64,000 nt of DNA, taken from positions 1,240,001 through 1,304,000 of the forward strand of contig JAHGAU010000001.1 of NCBI GenBank assembly GCA_019925105.1, given 5' to 3'. How positions within the stretch are numbered: the first letter of the stretch is position 1; each line of letters opens with the position of its first letter. The DNA is from Niebla homalea (Eukaryota > Ascomycota > Lecanoromycetes > Lecanorales > Ramalinaceae). Under the pieces are notes generated by a model. The model was not told the origin of the DNA. It made no database searches and saw nothing but the letters and a program-made list of their open reading frames with translations. Both the position numbers and the translations under genes were made by a program. Positions 58,060-64,000 of this stretch are shown here, one piece after another.

Positions 58060-58379
58060 AGGTACGACAAGAAGCCAATACTCATGAAGAGCAGATTCGA
58101 CTGGGACAAACACAAGAAACAAGCACCGGCTACGCGCAAGCACAGACTCAATCCGTTCACGGTTGTGGAGAGCTTAATGAAGGTCCAGCGATCTGCGGAT
58201 TGCCGAGGCGGAATCTATTTGTCGCTGATTGCCGCGCCGCTGTTCCCAAATATCATAAACCACCACACCATCAAATCTCTCTTCACCCTACTAGCTCTGG
58301 ATTAACGCGGCTTTCACTTTCTCCTTCCTTACAGACATTGGACTCGGCCTCGCTAGACATCCTTGGCCTTTGATCCCTG
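58060..58379. promoter_or_regulatory. Shared 320-bp divergent promoter, nuo-40/RPN9
   Basis: The starts of the complex I subunit (-) and Rpn9 (+) are 320 bp apart, so both promoters must lie here. I see no strong TATA element on either strand. The stretch just before the Rpn9 ATG is pyrimidine-rich (CTTTCACTTTCTCCTTCCTT). Confidence 0.6.
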
Positions 58380-59676
58380 ATGGATCCAGAGCTCGTGCAA
58401 CAATTTCTTGATCAGCAGCGCGAACAGACACCCGAAGACCTCCAGCAAGACTTTCTCAATATAGAAGACTATTGGGATCGAAAGCTCTGGCATCAACTCA
58501 CTGGTCTTCTCGTCGATTACTTCACCAATCCCGCTAGCTCCTGTCAGCGATTACCGCTCTTTAAGCACTTTGTCCTCAGCTTTTCCGACAAGATCAACCA
58601 ACTCAAATTTGTTGCCCTTGGCCTTGCTGCGGCGACCCAGTGCGAGGGTGCGCAATTTGATACTCTCCTTACTTATCGCGGTAGAACTGAAGCATCGTAG
58701 ATGAAGATGAACGGCTTGGCTTCTTCAAAGATCTTGCCAACAAGGTGAATAAACCAGGCTCTCAAGATGCCTACGTATACGCCTTGGTCGCTGGCAGCGA
58801 GGTCAAATTGAAGCTCAAGGACCTCGAAGGTGCTCGCAAGGACCTCGACACAGCAGAAGCCATCCTTGACAACTTTGACTCTATAGAGACCGAAGTGCAT
58901 GCTGCCTTCTACCGCAACAATGCAGGCTATTATGAGGTATGGACGCTGGTCATCCCCCCTCTTACGCACGGCGAAGCATTTACGTCCACTTTGCCAACTT
59001 GAAGACCAAGTTGTACTGATGATCTTCGCCATAGGCCAGTGCCGACTCCGCGCGCTTCTATCGCTCAACGCTACTCTACCTGGCTTGTATCGATGCCGTC
59101 AAGCTTCCCTCAAGTGAATCACAGCAGATAGCTTACGATCTGAGCATCGCGGCTCTCGTGTCAGACTCGATTTACAATTTCGGCGAGCTGCTATTACACC
59201 CCATACTCTCAAGCTTGACTTCCACCCCTCACATGTGGTTACGGGATCTGCTCTTCGCGTTCAATCGTGGTGACCTGGCAGCCTGGAATGCTCTGGAAGC
59301 CAATCTGCCCAAGGCGCCCCTGCTGGAGCAGCACCGAACATTCTTGTATCAGAAGATCTCTCTGGCTGCTTTGACAGAAGCCGTCTTCCGCCGCCCTCCC
59401 CACGATAGAGCCATGACATTTCGAACGATCAGCACGGAGACCAATGTTAAGCAGGAAGACATTGAGATACTGATCATGAAAGCCTTATCACTGGGGCTTT
59501 TAAAAGGGAGCATAGATCAAGTAGGCGAGGTGGCAAGGATCAATTGGGTCCAACCCAAGGTTCTAGATCCAGATCAGGTTGGAGGAATGAGAACGAGACT
59601 AAAAGAATGGGACGGGAGTATCAACAAACTGGGAAATTGGATCGAAGGGGTGGGGAGGGATGTCTGGGCGGCATAA
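58380..59676 (+). CDS. RPN9: 26S proteasome lid subunit Rpn9
   Basis: PCI-domain subunit of the 19S regulatory lid. Exons 58,380-58,647; 58,701-58,936; 59,035-59,676 close in frame, 381 residues, the usual length. The N-terminus is MDPELVQQFLDQQREQTPED with YWDRKLWHQLTGLLVDYF. The helical middle has NKPGSQDAYVYALVAGSEVK, LKDLEGARKDLDTAE and FYRSTLLYLACID. The PCI part has IYNFGELLLHPILSSL, WLRDLLFAFNRGDLAAWNAL, FLYQKISLAALTEAVFRRPP and the winged-helix end MKALSLGLLKGSID, INWVQPKVLD and GNWIEGVGRDVWAA. The first intron (donor GTGCGC, acceptor CGTAG) was placed to restore QCEDEDERLGFFKDLANKVN. The unspliced frame ends early at 58,700. Confidence 0.95.
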
Positions 59677-59903
59677 GATGATTTTGCCGATAGCGAAATG
59701 AATGGAGCTGTCGCTTGGCAGGAATTCAAAGGGCCATGAGCTCTGGACCCAAGAGATGGCACCTTTTTTTCATCTAGCAATAGGCTCGCCCGCTCGTGTT
59801 CGTGTCGACTAAAATACCCCACCAAAAGGACTTCTGAGGTAGCTCGCACGAGTAATGTTTGTCAGACCCTTGGGCAGATATGACACCTCGTGAATAGTGT
59901 GAC

Positions 59904-61809
59904 CTAAAGCAACATCATGCCCATACCAACGACCATAGCAGTGCATACATAGGCGCCCATCTTCAATAACGCCAGGTCAAAGGCGGGCACTCCAACCACC
60001 CCAGCAGCTCCCTTGCTTGATGAGCTGCCACCGGTGCCACCGGAGCCACCGGAGCCACCTGACCCCCCCGTAGGCGTAGGTGCGTTGGTGACAGATCCGG
60101 TTGCGGCAGCACCGGCCTGGCTAAGCACGCTCTTGCAAGAATTGGCTGGCTTTGGGCTGACTTTCTTCGCTGTGCCTGAGAAGTCACATGGGTCGGTGTT
60201 CTTAGTGTTAGTTGCGGTCTGGTTAAAATAATACTCGTTGAAAGCCCACGACAACCGCTGAGTGGCATTGCACATGCTCCATGTTCCGTAGACCCCAGTC
60301 GAGGCGTTCGCGGTCACACCACCACAGTTGTTGCCCAGCGAAGGATCGCAAATGAAACCGAATTGGCTCTGGATCTTCGAATCGGAAAGGTCAGAGTTGG
60401 CAACGCAGGTCAAATTACTGAACATGCAATCGCATGAGGCAGTGTTTGGCGCTGGGGGAAGCTGGGTGACGGCCTGCCATTGGGAGTCGGTGGTAGGACA
60501 GCTCTGAGCTGAATTGGTGGGCGAGTACGAGGCGCTATTGGGCCCTGTCGGGGTTACTTTTGCGATTTGGCTCGAAAGAGAGGTGAAGTCTGGAAGCTTC
60601 GTCACCATGTTGTCACTACCAAGGGTAATCAGTCCTGAAGGCATTTAGTAGGTCAAGACACTCCAGGCTGGCAGCAACAAACCGAAGTGATTCGCTTCTT
60701 GAAAATACATGTACACAATTCCGCCAGACCACACCGGGGTCATGTTGGTGCCATAGAGAGACTGGACCTCGTCAAACAGGCGCGGCTCGACCTTATTACA
60801 GCCGTACTCGGCGAAAAAGGCCGGTACGTTGTATGAAGAGAATTCTTGAGTGCGATCTTCGTACATCGAGGCCGCATAGGAGGACTGGCCACACCACGAG
60901 TAAATGTTGTAGCCCCAAAAATCGATGCTGTCCTCGGGCGAACCACAATCAAAATAGTTGGCCAGCTCTTCCCGCGTATCGTCATCGTTGGTGGCATAGC
61001 CCACCCCTATTGGTCTGTACCTTTTCTGCACGATATAAGCCTTCATGTCGCGTACTGCAGCCTTGACAAAGGCGCTGGCTACGGTGTTGTTGGGTTGATT
61101 CGAGACTTCATTACCAGCAAAGAAGCCGAGCGTGTTGGTGTAGTTTGCTAGGTTGTCGACGACCGCGGCATAGCGGGCATACAGCTCTGCATTCCACTCG
61201 GGCAAGTTGCGATTGATGGAAGTTGCCGGCTCGCCAAGATCAGAAATTACATAGATGCCAGCATCGGCCAACATCTGCATGCATTGCGAATGGTCCTTGG
61301 TAGGATCAACAGCGTAAGTACGAATAGTATTGGTCTGAAGCTGCTGGAGGTAGGGAATGTCCCTTTTGCACGCGGTGGCATTAGCCAGTGGATCGGTATA
61401 GCTTGTCTGGCCATCTGTGAGGGTTGTGGAGCCGTTGCCAGCGAAATCCTCTATGGATGGTCAATCGGGCTTGTTGGGCAGTACTAGGACAGGGAGGAGA
61501 GTTGAGGAGGGGGACTGACGTTGGTACGCGACGCCTTTAATGAAGCTAAGTCGATCGATTAGAGACGATACAATCGTCAACTTGGAAGAAGGGTGTGTGG
61601 ACGCATGCTCACAATTCAGTGCCATTCGTTTTGTAGAAGAACTTGGAACCCTGGAGAGAAATGATTAGTAGAGGACAGATACAGATGATGACATCCATGT
61701 AGCGGGCAGGTACTTTTATCACAATGGGATCAAGGTCGGCAGCTTGCGCAGCTGTAAAGAAGGCCGCAGTCGCAGCAATGCACTTTTGCAAGCGACTGCT
61801 CTTCATCAT
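59904..61809 (-). CDS. GPI-anchored beta-1,3-glucanosyltransferase (GH72, Gel/Gas)
   Basis: Cell-wall enzyme that cuts and rejoins beta-1,3-glucan chains at the outer face of the plasma membrane. Exons 61,714-61,809; 61,613-61,650; 61,520-61,545; 60,683-61,450; 59,904-60,634 close in frame, 552 residues. A signal peptide ([15 protein letters not shown]) is followed by [20 protein letters not shown] and GVAYQQDFAGNG. Catalytic acid/base Glu is in [10 protein letters not shown] (about residue 168) and the nucleophile in FFAEYGCN (about 268). A Cys-rich X8/CBM43 module lies in exon 5 ([45 protein letters not shown]). A Gly/Ser linker ([18 protein letters not shown]) and a C-terminal hydrophobic tail ([18 protein letters not shown]) indicate a GPI signal. 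An in-frame TAA at the exon 4/5 junction falls inside a 48-nt intron, so the gene is intact. Confidence 0.95.
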
Positions 61810-64000
61810 AATTCTCTATCAAGGCGTACTCTGGACGAAGAAGATTTGAGATGAGGATACGTTGCCACTGGAGCAGTAGTAGAGGTAGCGAGCAAAGCAA
61901 TGCGGTTATTTCGTCTCCGTGCAAAGCTTGCGATACGGGGAAGCCGCAAGTGAACGAATGGTCCCCTAATCCTCTGGAATGAAAAAGTTGAAGAATCAGG
62001 ACTGGAGCAACAGACAGTTTTTGATGGAGTAGGGGCGGGTCAGTCCTTCAAGAGCATGAGTGAACGAATGTATGGACGATGACAAGTGACAGAGACAGAC
62101 GGGAAAAGAGGACAGTCGATGGAAGTTGGGAGGAGCAAAGGAGGGGGCTTGGCGGCAAAACGACGGACGATCTGAGGCAGCGCGGCAGTATGGTGGTGGG
62201 ACTACAACAGTATTGTTGTGTGGCAGCTTTTGCCTTTTGGAAACGATGCATGATTATGCCCTTTTGCCCCGAGACGCGTAATGCATCCTGACGGCAGGCG
62301 ATAGGTAGGTTGGTGGCACCAGTGGGGCAAGAGTTGTGAATACGGAGATCGATAGCATCGGTAGGGTCGGCACGCCACGATAACAATAAGTTAACGGTTC
62401 TTGCATGGAGCGCAATAGACAATCCAGCCTGTCAGCGTGACATTAATGTGTAATTTGAAAGCGATGGGCGGGCATTGAACTTTGCGCCAGACGATGTGTA
62501 TGGTTTCGAGCCATGACTGATACGTGCAACCCACCCAGCATCTTCTGAACAGTATGAAGGGCTCCTCTTATAGGATTACATCGTGAAGGAGATTTGACTC
62601 TTGGCAACGGGAAAAGGGGGCAGCTTGAAGCCCAGAAATGGTCCCTTGGTGAGCCCTCCCGAATCCCGATACTTTGGCCTGACGTATTCTGTTTTTTTCA
62701 TAATGTTGGCGTATGTTTGGAACGTCCTTACCCGCTAGAGCTGCTCGTATGTCCAACCGCCGATCTCACGCACAATAATAATCTTTACTCTAAACCTACC
62801 CCTGCCGTCTTTGAGTTTCAACCCCTGGCACTCATTTGGGCAGAATTCGCCACGACAAGTTGACAAGAGACTATTTTTAACCAGCAGACTTTCAGCATTC
62901 GGCAAGACCGCTTGTTTATCATTAGCTTTCCTGCTGGAAAAGCTCACGAGTGTGCCCTTTTGGGAAAACGATTTTCACGTCCTCATGATATCGCGAGCGC
63001 AATACTTGTATTAAACATGAGTGGCTACATTGATCTGCACAGTCTTCTGCCATGTCAACACTATATCATTGATGACCTATTGGGGGTAGAACATGGTCGC
63101 ACTGTCCAAAGCAAAGATTGGCCTCGCAACTCTCTCAAATTTGAGTCTCAAGCGTCTTATCAAGCTCCCACATCTTCCGTAGATACATAATAAATTACAT
63201 TGCATGGAGTAAAGAACGCAAAATAGTGGGCCTACTGAATTGAAAGTGCAAGCCTTCCAACGAATGAGAGAGGAGTCTGCTGTCAGGGATCTGACAGGCT
63301 AAAAGCACGGTGTGGGTACCCGCGTACCGCTGCTCACGCTTGTGCATTTTTCGCCTCTCCCTTTTCCCAAGTAGCAAACCCCTTCTTTTCCTCTTCAAGC
63401 CCACCTTTGACCTTTCCTCCCATACCTCCTCACTCTCGTTTCATCACATCAACCCTCATCTCAATTGTCATCAGCTTCTCCTCCTTGCTGGCGATTATTG
63501 TCGCTCGCTCGAGGACTGAGAGTTTGCACCCTCTGCCAGCTCATTCCCATTCGTTTGGTCGGGAAAGACGGCCAAGCAGAGGCCACTTGTAGCGCGGAGC
63601 AACCAGCGCAACATCAACAACCACCACAACAATCACGACCGTTCCTTCTCCATTACCTTCTTTTCTGGCCATACCAACAGCAAGCCTCTCCACACTCGTT
63701 CCTCCTTTCATTATTTCACTCCTCAAGACCGAGTTCGAATTCTCGCTCGACACGAACATTTCCAATCTTAATACAGAGCCCTCTAATTGAAGCCGCCTGA
63801 CACGCCATCCGCGCTCCAGGCGACCTATATCTGCACAATCATCATCGTTGTATCTGCATTCATTGCCTGAAATTAGTAGATGGCAGTTTAATACCTGTGA
63901 GTGCAAACATGATCTTTTCTCAGTCCCAAACCGTCAACATGGACGTTCCGGGTTTTCTTTGTCTCTCCATACAACTTCATCCTCCCGCTCGTTTCTGACC
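61810..64000. other. 2.2 kb without a supported gene
   Basis: No gene is supported. The left part is the upstream region of the GH72 gene. From about 63,340 the plus strand becomes pyrimidine-rich, resembling a promoter or 5' leader. A short frame from the ATG at 63,909 stops within the window and could be an upstream ORF. A plus-strand gene may begin beyond 64,000. Confidence 0.45.
63340..63450 (+). promoter_or_regulatory. Pyrimidine-rich tract, possible leader of an off-window gene
   Basis: The plus strand is rich in C and T (for example CGCCTCTCCCTTTTCCC and CCCCTTCTTTTCCTCTTC), like the leader before the H+-ATPase gene. No start with a long frame follows before the window ends. Confidence 0.35.

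Noticed and set aside
60635..60682. In-frame TAA between two long frames of the GH72 gene, looking like a premature stop
   Set aside because: The stop lies in a 48-nt segment with GTTTGT donor, CTAAAT branch-like site and CAG acceptor. Splicing restores [11 protein letters not shown], so it is an intron.
63465..63800. 111-codon plus-strand frame near the right end
   Set aside because: Composed of a pyrimidine-rich leader-like region with Ser/Leu/Pro codons. It has no family resemblance and competing frames on both strands.

Overview
The window looks like a chromosome segment of a filamentous ascomycete (Pezizomycotina). The coding half has short spliceosomal introns (mostly 47-70 nt), fungal gene families and pyrimidine-rich leaders. 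The other half is an AT-rich block with the signature of repeat-induced point mutation (RIP): CpA and TpG are almost absent from long stretches while CpG survives. I cannot name the species.

Region 1, about 1-30,860, is a transposon graveyard with no intact gene. Its backbone is a Ty3/gypsy-type element on the minus strand (7,745-28,067), with both LTRs and readable reverse-transcriptase and integrase relics. A LINE (Tad1/I-like, minus strand) is inserted in it at 12,406-24,398, flanked by a 13-bp target-site duplication (TSD). A second, nearly full-length LINE of the same family lies inside the first (15,439-21,271, 16-bp TSD). Later arrivals are less mutated: a 333-bp solo LTR (21,871-22,203) and a 1.66-kb non-autonomous LTR element with a gag-like relic (25,574-27,233), both with an ATAAT duplication. 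Outside the nest are a 3' end of the same LINE family (1-1,256), a second gypsy relic (about 1,485-4,470), three copies of a roughly 540-bp MITE-like element (4,729; 28,803; 29,547) and several copies of a short GTCCT-bearing repeat.

Region 2, about 30,900-64,000, is ordinary euchromatin with base composition near 50% GC. In order it holds: an unrecognised Ser/Gly-rich protein gene (+), eIF2A (+), aldose 1-epimerase (-), a short Zn2Cys6 regulator (-), quinolinate phosphoribosyltransferase (+), a secreted type-B carboxylesterase (-), the plasma-membrane H+-ATPase (+), a HAD-type 'Swiss Army Knife RNA repair'-like protein with an RG-rich tail (+), a Fig1-type Ca2+/membrane-fusion protein (-), the 40-kDa complex I subunit (-) divergent from the proteasome lid subunit Rpn9 (+), and a GH72 beta-1,3-glucanosyltransferase (-). 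The last 2 kb is non-coding as far as I can read and ends in a pyrimidine-rich stretch that may lead into a gene outside the window.

The euchromatic genes are mainly housekeeping and cell-wall or membrane functions (translation, NAD synthesis, proton pumping, respiration, proteolysis, wall remodelling). I see no biosynthetic cluster or operon-like grouping. The most informative part of the window is the layered transposon stratigraphy. Exon boundaries were derived by hand from GT/AG sites and reading phase, and nearly all close in frame.
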